Assembly: GCA_016937035.1 (NCBI GenBank)
Contig: JAFGWS010000051.1
Coordinates: forward strand, 1 to 20,346
Source: Pontiellaceae bacterium
Lineage (GTDB): Bacteria; Verrucomicrobiota; Kiritimatiellia; Kiritimatiellales; Pontiellaceae
DNA length: 20,346 nucleotides
Reading direction: 5' to 3'
Part shown: in pieces, positions 8,532-16,285 of the stretch
Position numbering within the stretch: position 1 is the stretch's first letter
How the letters are laid out: each line of letters begins with the position of its first letter
Program-made: the position numbers and the translations under genes
The notes under the pieces: model-generated
Told to the model about the DNA's origin: nothing
Seen by the model: only the letters and a program-made list of their open reading frames with translations
Database searches by the model: none

Positions 8532-8574
8532 GTGCCCCATTACCACCGACATAGCAACTGAAATTATGGGGCAC
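8532..8574. repeat. 9-bp inverted repeat between PEP-CTERM and EEP genes
   Basis: GTGCCCCAT (8532-8540) and ATGGGGCAC (8566-8574) are perfect reverse complements with a 25-nt loop, just after the stop of the PEP-CTERM gene and before the EEP start. No T-tract follows on the minus strand, so it could be a factor-dependent terminator, an RNA-stabilising hairpin or an operator. Confidence 0.45.
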
Positions 8575-8589
8575 TAAACTCGCGCGCTA

Positions 8590-10983
8590 CTATCTGTGCT
8601 GATTCTTTATCGCCTGCCAAAGAAAGGTTTCAACAAAAAACGGGACGCTGTGAACTCCGGGTCTGTCCGGAAGAGCAATAATAGAGGGATCAACCAACGG
8701 AACCGGTTTCTCCGGCACTTGCGGGGGCTCGACAACGTTGACCGGCGGCACCTCTGCAAACTGAAGGCGAGGCATCGGAATCTGATTCGTAATGCGGAGC
8801 ATCCAGCCGCATTCCCGCCGATTCCATTCCACCCGACTCCACTCCGAGCTTTCTTCTCCGCCAAAATCCTCCGACACATACATACGCAACTGATCGCCCG
8901 TCAACGGCCAGGCCGCGCCGACCAACTCGGACTCCGCCGATTCACCGAATCGGTCGAGCAAGCGCCGTGCAATCAAAAATCCCAACCCGGCAATACAGAC
9001 AAAACAGACCACTGCCGGCTCTGGAATCTGACCGACATAGATGGCTCCATTTCCAGAAATTTCATATTTAAGCGAACTATTGTTGGCGCCGTAAATCCAG
9101 CCGCTCGTCGAAAGAATCTGGCCGGATTCGCTGAATTGTGTACCTGCCGAAAACGAATACTCTCCGTCCAAATAAGCCTTAGCATCACCATCCACCTTAA
9201 AAAGATTGACAGTAAAATCATCAACGGCGTCACTCATTCGGAAAACAGCATCTCCATATAAACTAATTTCCCCAGCAAGCCTGTCCAGATCAACTAGGAT
9301 TATCTCGCCGCCCGAGGCGTAAATCCCGCTATCAATAGAGATCTCACCATTCGCTTCAAGCAACCCTCCGGAGACGGTCAGTGAGTTATAATAATTACCC
9401 CCATTCAGGGTAGCGGAACCTGTTTCGGAAATAGTTATCAATCCATTATAATTGCCCCCATTTAGGGTAGCAGAACCGTTTCCGGAGACGGTCAGCGAGT
9501 TATTATAATTACCCCCATTCAGGATAGCGGAACCTGTTTCGTAAATAGTGATCAATCCACTATAATTGCCTCCGTTTAGAGTAGCGGAGCCTTCCCCAGA
9601 AACGCTCAGCGAGCTAAAATAATTGCCTCCATTTAGACTAGCGGAGCCGCTTCCGGAAATCATTACCGTTTCATTGAAGGTGCCCCCATTTACAGTAGCC
9701 GTGCCTCCGGAAATCATTACCGTGTCATTAAAATTGCCCGCATCTAAAGTAGCGGAGCCTTCTCCCGAAACGGACACTGATTTATCAAACGTGCCCCCAT
9801 TTAGAGCAGCGGAGCCGTTTCCGGAAATCGTTATCGTATCTTTAAAATGGCCCCCCGCCGTTAGAGCAGCGGAGCCGCCGGAAATGGTTATCGCTTTATT
9901 AAAATCGCCCCACTCCGCCGTTAGAGCGGCGGAGCCGCCGGAAATCGTTACCGTGTCATTAAAATGGCCCCCATCCAGAGTAGCCGTGCCTCCGGAAACA
10001 ACTATCGGGCCATCAAAAGTACTCCAACTATCTAAATCAGCCGAGCCTCCCGAAATCGTTATTCCGCTTTTAAACGTGCCCCCATTTAGAGAAGCGTCGC
10101 CTCCGGAAATCGTTATCGGTCCATCAAAAGTGCTCCAACTATCTAAATCAGCCGTGCCTCCGGAAATCGTTATTCCGCTTTTAAACGTACCCCCATTTAG
10201 AGAAGCGTCGCCTCCGGAAATCGTTATCGGGCCATCAAAAGTGCTCCAACTATCTAAATCAGCCGTGCCACCGGAAATCGTTATTCCGCTTTTAAACGTG
10301 CCCCCATTTAGAGTAGCGTCTCCTCCAGAAATGGTTATCGTTGCGTTTTCATTAAATGTGCCATTTGCTAGAGCAGCATTGCCTCCGGAAACCGTTATCG
10401 CGTCATTAAACGTACTTCCATTTAGAGTAGCCGAGCCGTCTCCAGAAACGGTCACCGAGTTGTTAAACGTGCCCCCATAATCTAGGGTAGCGACGCCTCC
10501 GGAAACGGTCAGCGAGTCATTAAACGTACCCCCATTTAGAGTGGCGAAGCCTTCTTCGGAAACGGTCACCGAGTCATTGAAAATGCCCTGATTTAGAGTA
10601 GCGACGCCTCCGGAAACGGTCACCGAGTTATTAAACGTGCTCCCGTTTAGCGTAACGACGCCTCCAGAAACGGTTACCCAGTTATTAAAGATGCCCCCAT
10701 AATTTAGGGTAGCGGTGCCTCCGGAAACGGTCACCGAGTTATTAAACGTGTACCAATCTGGTAGAAAAGCGGAGCCTCCAGAAACTTTCAACCAATCCCT
10801 AATATCCGCTTTTCCATTATTAGGATTATATGTCAGGGTGAACGATTTAACCTCAATGTTATTTACTGGCCAGTTGATCTTAAGGTCCTTATAATTGAAA
10901 TTCGTTTCGTCAACAATGATTTGAGCGTTGGCAAAACGGACTATTCCAGACAAAATGAAGAGGATAAACGCGGCACGCCTCAC
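8590..10983 (-). CDS. PEP-CTERM repeat protein with C-terminal extension
   Basis: 797 residues from GTG 10983, chosen because AAGGAG lies 8 nt upstream and the product then starts with a compact signal peptide (RRAAFILFILSGIVRFANAQ). Residues about 60-540 are roughly 26 imperfect repeats of 17-20 residues of the form TVSGGxATLNGGTFNxS, expected to stack as a beta-solenoid. A PEP-CTERM sorting signal follows: PEP at 654-656, a hydrophobic stretch, then ARRLLDRF. In typical family members the protein ends here; this one continues about 115 residues with an acidic, Trp-containing segment and a proline-rich stretch. PEP-CTERM proteins are processed by exosortase and delivered to the outer surface or biofilm matrix; no exosortase gene is in the window. 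Function is probably surface or matrix structural; ligand unknown. Confidence 0.88.
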   Translation of the reverse strand: MRRAAFILFILSGIVRFANAQIIVDETNFNYKDLKINWPVNNIEVKSFTLTYNPNNGKADIRDWLKVSGGSAFLPDWYTFNNSVTVSGGTATLNYGGIFNNWVTVSGGVVTLNGSTFNNSVTVSGGVATLNQGIFNDSVTVSEEGFATLNGGTFNDSLTVSGGVATLDYGGTFNNSVTVSGDGSATLNGSTFNDAITVSGGNAALANGTFNENATITISGGDATLNGGTFKSGITISGGTADLDSWSTFDGPITISGGDASLNGGTFKSGITISGGTADLDSWSTFDGPITISGGDASLNGGTFKSGITISGGSADLDSWSTFDGPIVVSGGTATLDGGHFNDTVTISGGSAALTAEWGDFNKAITISGGSAALTAGGHFKDTITISGNGSAALNGGTFDKSVSVSGEGSATLDAGNFNDTVMISGGTATVNGGTFNETVMISGSGSASLNGGNYFSSLSVSGEGSATLNGGNYSGLITIYETGSAILNGGNYNNSLTVSGNGSATLNGGNYNGLITISETGSATLNGGNYYNSLTVSGGLLEANGEISIDSGIYASGGEIILVDLDRLAGEISLYGDAVFRMSDAVDDFTVNLFKVDGDAKAYLDGEYSFSAGTQFSESGQILSTSGWIYGANNSSLKYEISGNGAIYVGQIPEPAVVCFVCIAGLGFLIARRLLDRFGESAESELVGAAWPLTGDQLRMYVSEDFGGEESSEWSRVEWNRRECGWMLRITNQIPMPRLQFAEVPPVNVVEPPQVPEKPVPLVDPSIIALPDRPGVHSVPFFVETFLWQAIKNQHR
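9990..10330. repeat. Three near-identical 111-bp tandem repeats inside the PEP-CTERM gene
   Basis: The landmark catcaaaag recurs at 10011, 10122 and 10233, exactly 111 bp (37 codons) apart, and flanking sequence is nearly identical. The unit encodes two solenoid turns (DLDSWSTFDGPITISGG and DASLNGGTFKSGITISGG). Higher identity than the neighbouring repeats shows recent unit duplication, so copy number may vary between strains. Confidence 0.9.
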
Positions 10984-11257
10984 AACACTCTCCTTGTGAA
11001 GCAATTTAATCTCGGCAAGGCCAAAATCGCCCCGACCTGAGAATCAAACTTAATATCTGAAAAAACAGCAACCACCGCGAATAACACGCTTTCCCTTAAA
11101 ATACCCCAAAACCCCAGAGGAAAATCCCCACTATAAAATAAATGGTTGAAGCTTACGTATTTACGCGCGCGTTTAGAATACCCTGCCCCGGGGTATATTC
11201 AGGGTATATTTGGATCAATTCGGGGCAGTTCCAGTCATTTCACCTCCCTCGATAAAC
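10984..11257. promoter_or_regulatory. Upstream region of the PEP-CTERM gene with ATACCC half-sites
   Basis: This gap holds no gene. At 11177-11210 three copies of an ATACCC half-site cluster: ATACCCTG (11178-11185), then GGGGTATATT (11190-11199) and CAGGGTATATT (11200-11210). The last two are direct repeats on one strand and the first is inverted, giving a perfect ATACCCTG/CAGGGTAT inverted pair. This looks like an operator array for the PEP-CTERM gene. I see no convincing -35/-10 pair and no sigma-54 site here. Confidence 0.4.
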
Positions 11258-11299
11258 AAAAAAAAATCACCACAAACTCGGGGAGAGCTTGTGGTGATT
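11258..11299 (-). terminator. Intrinsic terminator closing the ORP-like operon
   Basis: On the minus strand a perfect 11-bp stem (arms 11265-11275 AATCACCACAA and 11289-11299 TTGTGGTGATT) with a 13-nt loop is followed by a T-tract (nine A on the plus strand, 11258-11266). It lies about 25 bp after the stop of the last NifX-like gene, so it ends transcription of the eleven-gene operon coming from the right. Confidence 0.88.
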
Positions 11300-11324
11300 C
11301 TGCCGAAACAAGTGGCAATACAAA

Positions 11325-11663
11325 CTAGTGATCGCAGGCGTTGGAGCCGGTGCTGAGCGTTCCCGCCATATAGGCTTCCGCCAAGGTTTCGGGGTCTCCG
11401 ACGGGAGCGCCGACCACGACTTTGATATTTTGCTCTTCAAAAAGAGTTTGCGCCCGCATGCCCATGCCGCCGGCAATAATCAGGTCGGCCCCCTGTCCGG
11501 CCAACCAGTGCGGCAAAACGCCCGGTTCATGCGGCGGCGGATCCAGCTCCTTCGTCGAAATGACTTTTTTGTTTTCTGGATCCACTTCCAGCAAGGTAAA
11601 CACCTCACAGTGGCCAAAGTGCATGCAGAGCTTTCCGCCTGCGGTGGGTACAGCAATTTTCAT
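11325..11663 (-). CDS. NifX/NifB-C-like dinitrogenase iron-molybdenum cofactor domain protein (third copy)
   Basis: 112 residues, a single domain of the family that includes NifX, NafY, the NifB C-terminus and orange protein (ORP). It starts MKIAVPTAGGKLCMHFGHCEVF; the HFGHC motif is shared by a subgroup of small stand-alone members and offers His and Cys as metal ligands. IIAGGMGMRA and VVVGAPVGDP are conserved strand-loop blocks, and the chain ends NACDH, adding another Cys/His pair. AAAGGAGAT sits well before ATG. It is last in the operon, 28 bp after the flavodoxin-ferredoxin gene and directly before the terminator. Family members bind or carry Fe, Mo or Mo-Cu clusters; which metal is bound here cannot be read from sequence. 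No nif genes are present, so nitrogen fixation is not implied. Confidence 0.9.
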   Translation of the reverse strand: MKIAVPTAGGKLCMHFGHCEVFTLLEVDPENKKVISTKELDPPPHEPGVLPHWLAGQGADLIIAGGMGMRAQTLFEEQNIKVVVGAPVGDPETLAEAYMAGTLSTGSNACDH

Positions 11664-11691
11664 CGTTTTATCTCCTTTAAGTTTCTATTCA

Positions 11692-12474
11692 TCATCCGGC
11701 AGTGAACCACTCAGGTTCGCAGCGCTCCTGACAGTTTTGATGCAGCCGAGCGGCAATCTCCCGGACCTTCGGCAAGGTAATGGTGCGCGCACCCGTCGGA
11801 CACGCCCGAACGCACGCCGCGCACCAAATACAGGCTTCCTGGTTCGTTTTGGGCGGAGCATCGTCTGCACGAATCGCCTCAACGGGGCACGCCGCCGCGC
11901 AGGCCCCGCAGTGACGACACGCCGCCGCATCCGACGAAGCCGCCGCACCGACCGTAGTCATTGGGTCTTTATAGGGCCGTTTGCCCGGAACGGTATTCAA
12001 ATCAAGCGCTGTATTTTCCCCGGACAGCAAGCGCCCGAGCGCCTCGGCCTTCTGCAGGTCGCCCGCATCCGGACGCGCTACGGCAATCGGAAATTCCTTC
12101 ATTGAAAAGGAGTGCTCGCCGATAAAGGCTGCCGCGCCGACCACACGAAAGCCCTGGGCAGCGCACAAATCGCACAGCTCCAGCAGTGCATCATCATACG
12201 CACGATTTCCATACACCACCACCGCGAGCACCGGCGTGTTATTCCCGGTGATCGAGGCAAAGCGTTTAACCGCGGTCTCCGGAAGTCGCCCCGCGTAGAC
12301 CGGCATCCCGACCACCGCCAGATCGCCCGCGCCCAGCTGCAATGCAACAACGGATGAATCCGTCAGATCCCAATCGACTCCGGAACCTCCGGACGCACCC
12401 ATTCGGATGGCGTTCAACACCGAACGCGTGGTTCCCGTGGGCGAAAAGAAAATATTGTTTACCGTTGGTTTCAC
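11692..12474 (-). CDS. EFR1-like flavodoxin-ferredoxin fusion protein
   Basis: 260 residues from GTG 12474, preferred because GGAG lies 5 nt upstream and the start is 1 nt after the stop of the preceding gene (translational coupling). The N-terminal half is flavodoxin-like: NIFFSPTGTTRSVLNAI forms the FMN phosphate loop and VVGMPVYAGRLPE follows. The C-terminal part has two [4Fe-4S] sites, CRHCGACAAACP and CIWCAACVRACP. Such fusions move single electrons between FMN and Fe-S centres; EFR1-type proteins are typical of anaerobes. In this operon it may supply electrons for cluster assembly by the MinD/Mrp ATPases or to the NifX-like cofactor proteins; this role is inference from context. Confidence 0.9.
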   Translation of the reverse strand: MKPTVNNIFFSPTGTTRSVLNAIRMGASGGSGVDWDLTDSSVVALQLGAGDLAVVGMPVYAGRLPETAVKRFASITGNNTPVLAVVVYGNRAYDDALLELCDLCAAQGFRVVGAAAFIGEHSFSMKEFPIAVARPDAGDLQKAEALGRLLSGENTALDLNTVPGKRPYKDPMTTVGAAASSDAAACRHCGACAAACPVEAIRADDAPPKTNQEACIWCAACVRACPTGARTITLPKVREIAARLHQNCQERCEPEWFTAG

Positions 12475-12475
12475 G

Positions 12476-12823
12476 CTAACTCCTCTCCTCTTCTTCAAAA
12501 TACCGATCCACAAAATCGGCCGCGGCGGCTACGCAGTCGCGGCACGACATTTTCCGGACTTTGCGGATTTCCCGACAACGGACCGACCCACCGTTTTCCT
12601 CAAACCAACCCCTCAGCTCCGCCTTACGATCCTCCGATAAAACCAGCTTTGCAGCATACAGCGCGCCACACAGCCCATCCGGAGCCCGCCCCGAACCGGC
12701 GGCAGCCAGCTCATTCACCTTTTCCGCCGGGACTTCCTGATGTTTTTCCAGACTACAGTAAACCGACTGCGCACAGTTGTAGCGCTCCGGCCCGCGAAAA
12801 TGATCTAATGCCCGTCTCTTCAT
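12476..12823 (-). CDS. C_GCAxxG_C_C family redox protein
   Basis: 115 residues. Family signatures in order: NCAQSVYCSL near residue 16, a Gly-rich GSGRAPDGLCGALYAA near 43-58, a Cys in GSVRCREI, and the C-terminal CRDCVAAAADFV. The spaced cysteines suggest a redox-active or metal-binding site; the family is annotated as putative redox proteins in anaerobes, usually beside Fe-S or selenium metabolism genes. GGAG precedes ATG by 5 nt. It begins 17 bp after the Mrp gene and its stop is 1 nt from the next start. Reaction unknown. Confidence 0.88.
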   Translation of the reverse strand: MKRRALDHFRGPERYNCAQSVYCSLEKHQEVPAEKVNELAAAGSGRAPDGLCGALYAAKLVLSEDRKAELRGWFEENGGSVRCREIRKVRKMSCRDCVAAAADFVDRYFEEEERS

Positions 12824-12840
12824 CTTTTCTCCATGGCGGC

Positions 12841-13662
12841 TTACAAACTCAGCAGAGGCTTAATAATCTGCCGCAGGACATGCGCGGTTTCAGACGCTGA
12901 ATTGTGCTGAACAAACGGTTGGCCGGAATCGCACGCCACCCCGATGAGCGGATCGATCGGCAGCGCCCCCAGAAAGGGAACCTCAAAATCCTTCGCCATT
13001 TTTTCGCCGCCGCCGGTGTGAAAAATGTGGGTGATCTCGCCGCACTTCGGGCAGGCAAACCCGCTCATATTTTCCACAATGCCGAGCACCGGCATCCCCA
13101 GCTTACGACAAAAACTCAGCGACTTTCGCACATCCACTGCCGCCACCTTCTGCGGCGTTGTCACAATGACCGCGCCGTCGGGCTCTTCAATCAGCTGGCA
13201 AATGGAAAGCGGCTCGTCGCCCGTGCCGGGCGGGCAATCGATGATCAGATAATCCAGCTCGCCCCATTCCACATCGCCGAGAAACTGTTTAATCACGCCC
13301 ATCTTCATCGGACCGCGCCAGATAAATGCATCGTCCTCGTTCTTGGAGACAAAGCCGACCGACATCACTTTAAGGCCGCCCGCCACCACAGGTTCGATCG
13401 AATCCTCGCTGCCCATCAGCGGCTGAGGTTTCAGCCCCAGCATCGTCGGCACACTCGGCCCGTGAATATCGACGTCCAGCAGGCCGACTTTTTTACCCGA
13501 CTCTGCCAATGCCGTGGCCAGATTGACCGCCACCGTACTCTTCCCCACGCCGCCCTTGCCGGACAGCACGCAGATTTTATGTTTTATGTGCACCATACGC
13601 GCATTGATTTTTTTCTGATCCGCCGCCGGATCGGCGGTCGGATGCGCACTGCATTCACTCAT
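12841..13662 (-). CDS. mrp: Mrp/NBP35 family Fe-S cluster carrier ATPase
   Basis: 273 residues. A short N-terminus with one Cys (MSECSAHP) leads to a deviant Walker A motif, GKGGVGKST (35-43), then [18 protein letters not shown] and [10 protein letters not shown], all diagnostic of the Mrp/NBP35/ApbC group. A CPKC pair at 204-207 is the bridging [4Fe-4S] site at the homodimer interface. These ATPases assemble and hand over Fe-S clusters. In Desulfovibrio the ORP partner is a fusion of Mrp with an ORP domain; here the chain stops after the ATPase domain and NifX-like domains are encoded separately in the same operon. AAGGAG before ATG fixes the start. Confidence 0.95.
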   Translation of the reverse strand: MSECSAHPTADPAADQKKINARMVHIKHKICVLSGKGGVGKSTVAVNLATALAESGKKVGLLDVDIHGPSVPTMLGLKPQPLMGSEDSIEPVVAGGLKVMSVGFVSKNEDDAFIWRGPMKMGVIKQFLGDVEWGELDYLIIDCPPGTGDEPLSICQLIEEPDGAVIVTTPQKVAAVDVRKSLSFCRKLGMPVLGIVENMSGFACPKCGEITHIFHTGGGEKMAKDFEVPFLGALPIDPLIGVACDSGQPFVQHNSASETAHVLRQIIKPLLSL

Positions 13663-13679
13663 GTTTATTCTCCTTAAGG

Positions 13680-14510
13680 TTAAAGCTCAAACCCGGCAAA
13701 CCCGGCCTGAACAGGAATCGACAAATTTTTCTTTAAATAATCAACGGCCTCACTGCCTGTGCAGTGACACGGCACGATAAACTCGGGATTGATTTCCCGA
13801 AGCCCTTCCACGGTGGCCGCCAGTCGTTCTTCGGAAGCGTGTTTTAAGTGAAATCCGCCAACCACGCCCCAAACCTTTTCAATGCCGCTTACGCTGCGGG
13901 CGTAATTCAACGTATTAATCAGTCCCGAATGGCAGCACCCGCAAACGACCAACAGCCCCCGGGGCGTTTCGATCCACAACGACAAGTCATCTGGAATGTC
14001 ATCGGGTGTTTCTCCATTGGAATCGAGATAAAACAGTCCGCCGGTATCTTCCAACGGATGGTTCCGCGGAATCGGTCCGCTCAGCCAAACGCCCGGCGCT
14101 ATCGATGTCGGCTCGCGCACCCAATGAAGTTTTGAATCCGGCAGATTGGCCGTCACCAGACGTTGCTCGCTCGGCATCGAAACCTCTTTGGGTGGAACAC
14201 AAGGGTGAAGACTGTAACGCTCGCGAAAGATCTCGAGGTGCGCATAAACCTGAATCTCCGGGTTGCGCTCCAGCACATAATCCACCGCGCCGGTATGATC
14301 ATAATGCCCATGGCTCAACACCAGAACATCAGCCCGCTCGGGATCAAGCTGCATCAATTCGGCATTCGGTTTCAACGCGTTGCCTTGACCGGTATCGAAA
14401 AGAATACGTTTTCCGCCCGCTTCAATCCAAACCGCAAAGCCATGCTCCACCGCCAAGCCGCCCTGAGCGGAATTATTCACCAATATGTTCACCTTCGGCA
14501 TCGCACTCAT
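13680..14510 (-). CDS. Metallo-beta-lactamase fold hydrolase
   Basis: 276 residues from ATG 14510, which overlaps the stop of the preceding ATPase gene as ATGA and has GGAGGAG 8 nt upstream. The metal motif [10 protein letters not shown] gives His67, His69, Asp71 and His72; further candidate ligands are in [11 protein letters not shown] and PCHCTGSEA. The layout resembles the MBL subgroup annotated as ribofuranosylaminobenzene-phosphate-synthase-like, which is common in anaerobes next to MinD-type Fe-S ATPases. The substrate is not known. ATGA coupling to the ferredoxin-ATPase suggests a joint task, perhaps as an oxidoreductase or sulfur/cofactor hydrolase; that is inference. Confidence 0.92.
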   Translation of the reverse strand: MSAMPKVNILVNNSAQGGLAVEHGFAVWIEAGGKRILFDTGQGNALKPNAELMQLDPERADVLVLSHGHYDHTGAVDYVLERNPEIQVYAHLEIFRERYSLHPCVPPKEVSMPSEQRLVTANLPDSKLHWVREPTSIAPGVWLSGPIPRNHPLEDTGGLFYLDSNGETPDDIPDDLSLWIETPRGLLVVCGCCHSGLINTLNYARSVSGIEKVWGVVGGFHLKHASEERLAATVEGLREINPEFIVPCHCTGSEAVDYLKKNLSIPVQAGFAGFEL

Positions 14511-15367
14511 CCATTCAGCTCCTCCGCAATAGTTTCCCACATCCCCTCAACCGCGTTGGCCGCGCAGCCTTCAGAATACTCGACCAACGCACGGCCCTGA
14601 ATCTGCGCCTGTGTCACCGCCGCATCGTACGGAACACGCCCCACCGGCCTGGCGCCCAGTGATTGCGCCAACGCCTCAACCCGCTCCGTCATCGTCGGAT
14701 TGACATCCCACTTATTCACGCAAACCATCGCCCGAATCTTAAAATGCTGCGCCAGCTGTAGTACGCGCTCCAGATCGTGTTCGCCGGAGAGCGTCGGCTC
14801 CGAAACCACCAAAACAGCATCGGCTCCCGTGATCGAGGCAATGACGGGACAGCCGATGCCGGGAGGCCCATCAACCAGAATGAAATCAGATTGATCGCGT
14901 TCTGCAATTTTCCTCGCCTCCTGCCGCACCAAACTCACCAGCTTGCCCGAGTTTTCTGCGCCCGGGCGCATCCGCGCATGAACGAGTGCTCCGCTGCGCG
15001 TGGCCGAAATAAACCATTCTCCGCACGTCTGCTCCGGAAAATCGATCGCCTTGACCGGGCAGAATTCCACACAAACCCCGCAGCCCTCGCAGCCGACCTC
15101 ATCCACCCGGAAATCATGAATTGCATCAAAGCGGCAGAGCGTTTCGCACAGGCCGCACTGCGTACAATCCGCCGCACGAATCACCGCCGCACGTCCGCTG
15201 ACAAAAGATTCGCGCCGCTCCGTCGTCGGCTCCAGCACGAGGTGGAGATCCGCCGCATCGACATCGCAGTCGGCCAGCACCGCCGATTTTGCCAACGCCG
15301 CGAACGAGGCGGTTATACTCGTTTTCCCCGTTCCGCCCTTTCCGCTGATAATCACCAGTTCTTTCAT
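14507..15367 (-). CDS. MinD-type ATPase with inserted 2x[4Fe-4S] ferredoxin domain (second of pair)
   Basis: 286 residues. Walker A GKGGTGKTS at 9-17, DCDVDAADLH after it, then an inserted bacterial-type ferredoxin with C68-C71-C74-C78 and C93-C96-C99-C103, then DGPPGIGCPV and a C-terminal ATPase half with VCVNKWDVN. This architecture matches the paired Fe-S/ATPase proteins of the Desulfovibrio ORP locus (DVU2103/DVU2104). Such pairs are thought to couple ATP binding to electron or cluster transfer. It follows its paralogue after 48 bp that contain one arm of an 18-bp inverted repeat. The start has AGGAAG about 9 nt upstream. Confidence 0.94.
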   Translation of the reverse strand: MKELVIISGKGGTGKTSITASFAALAKSAVLADCDVDAADLHLVLEPTTERRESFVSGRAAVIRAADCTQCGLCETLCRFDAIHDFRVDEVGCEGCGVCVEFCPVKAIDFPEQTCGEWFISATRSGALVHARMRPGAENSGKLVSLVRQEARKIAERDQSDFILVDGPPGIGCPVIASITGADAVLVVSEPTLSGEHDLERVLQLAQHFKIRAMVCVNKWDVNPTMTERVEALAQSLGARPVGRVPYDAAVTQAQIQGRALVEYSEGCAANAVEGMWETIAEELNG

Positions 15368-15380
15368 TTCATATTCTTCC

Positions 15381-15459
15381 TAACAGAAGATCGCAAAGAC
15401 CGCCAAGCATAGGCATCAATGGGTGGCAGAGCCTTCGTTCCCTTTGCGATCTTCTGTTA
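15381..15459. repeat. Perfect 18-bp inverted repeat between the two ferredoxin-ATPase genes
   Basis: TAACAGAAGATCGCAAAG (15381-15398) and CTTTGCGATCTTCTGTTA (15442-15459) pair perfectly across a 43-nt spacer. The right arm codes for the C-terminal TEDRK region of the upstream ATPase and the left arm is in the intergenic gap, so in mRNA a strong hairpin would enclose the stop codon. No T-tract follows, so it is not an intrinsic terminator. Confidence 0.9.
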
Positions 15460-16285
15460 TTTGTTTTAATTTTTCCGGCAGTGTGGCCAGTGCTGTCTGC
15501 AGTTCAGGCAGCACATCGATCAGAAGTTGCCCGCGCGAATAGGCCTGCGCCACGCGTCGATCTTCCGGAATCTGAAGCAGCAGCGGAATATTTTCTTTTT
15601 CGCAATAGTCGCTGATGCGGTTGTGCTCATCGTTCACGCGGTTCACCACCACACCGAACGGAAGACTCAGCTCGCGCAGCGTTTCCACCGCCAGTCCCAA
15701 ATCATGCAGCCCAAACGGCGTTGGTTCCGTAACCAAGATCACCGCATCGCACCCCTTTACCGCCGTCACAAAAGGACACGCCGTTCCAGGCGGACTGTCA
15801 ATCAACGTCAGCCCGGTGTTCGTCGCATGGCGCAGCACTGCGCGGATCATCGGCGGGGCCATCGCCTGTCCTACATCGAGCCGACCCGACACAAACGACA
15901 CATTTTCGCTTTCGCCGATTTCGAGCGTGCCGATCCGTTTCTGTTCCTCCGTAATTGCTCCCGTCGGACAAACGCGCACGCATCCGCCGCAACTGTGGCA
16001 CAGCTCGTTAAAAACCAGCACTTTTTTGCCCAGCGGAACAATTGCACTGAATTGGCAGACACGTCCGCACGCGCCGCATTGATTACACAGCGCCTCATTC
16101 ACCACCGGAACCAGACTGCCGATCTCTTCCGTTCGGTTGATCGACGGCTGAATAAAAAAGTGCGCGTTGGGTTCTTCCACATCGCAGTCGAGCAGGCGCA
16201 CGGGAGCTTCAACCGAACGCGCCAGCGCACACGCCAACGTGGTTTTCCCGGTTCCGCCCTTCCCGGATGCAATCGCTATCTTCAT
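15416..16285 (-). CDS. MinD-type ATPase with inserted 2x[4Fe-4S] ferredoxin domain (first of pair)
   Basis: 289 residues. Walker A GKGGTGKTT at 8-16, DCDVEEPNAH, inserted ferredoxin Cys sets C67-C70-C73-C77 and C96-C99-C102-C106, then DSPPGTACPF and VVVNRVND. It is a paralogue of the next gene and together they match the two Fe-S/MinD ATPases of ORP-type loci. ATG overlaps the DUF89 stop as ATGA with GAAGGA 5 nt upstream. The last residues (after LKQI) are encoded by one arm of an 18-bp inverted repeat that looks like a dispersed element, so the C-terminus may have been altered by its insertion. Confidence 0.94.
   Translation of the reverse strand: MKIAIASGKGGTGKTTLACALARSVEAPVRLLDCDVEEPNAHFFIQPSINRTEEIGSLVPVVNEALCNQCGACGRVCQFSAIVPLGKKVLVFNELCHSCGGCVRVCPTGAITEEQKRIGTLEIGESENVSFVSGRLDVGQAMAPPMIRAVLRHATNTGLTLIDSPPGTACPFVTAVKGCDAVILVTEPTPFGLHDLGLAVETLRELSLPFGVVVNRVNDEHNRISDYCEKENIPLLLQIPEDRRVAQAYSRGQLLIDVLPELQTALATLPEKLKQITEDRKGNEGSATH

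Noticed and set aside
9990..10330. CRISPR-like array
   Set aside because: Repeats are contiguous 111-bp coding units with no unique spacers.
9623..10480. 285-codon proline-rich repeat frame on the plus strand
   Set aside because: It mirrors the solenoid repeats of the PEP-CTERM gene; periodicity comes from the other strand.
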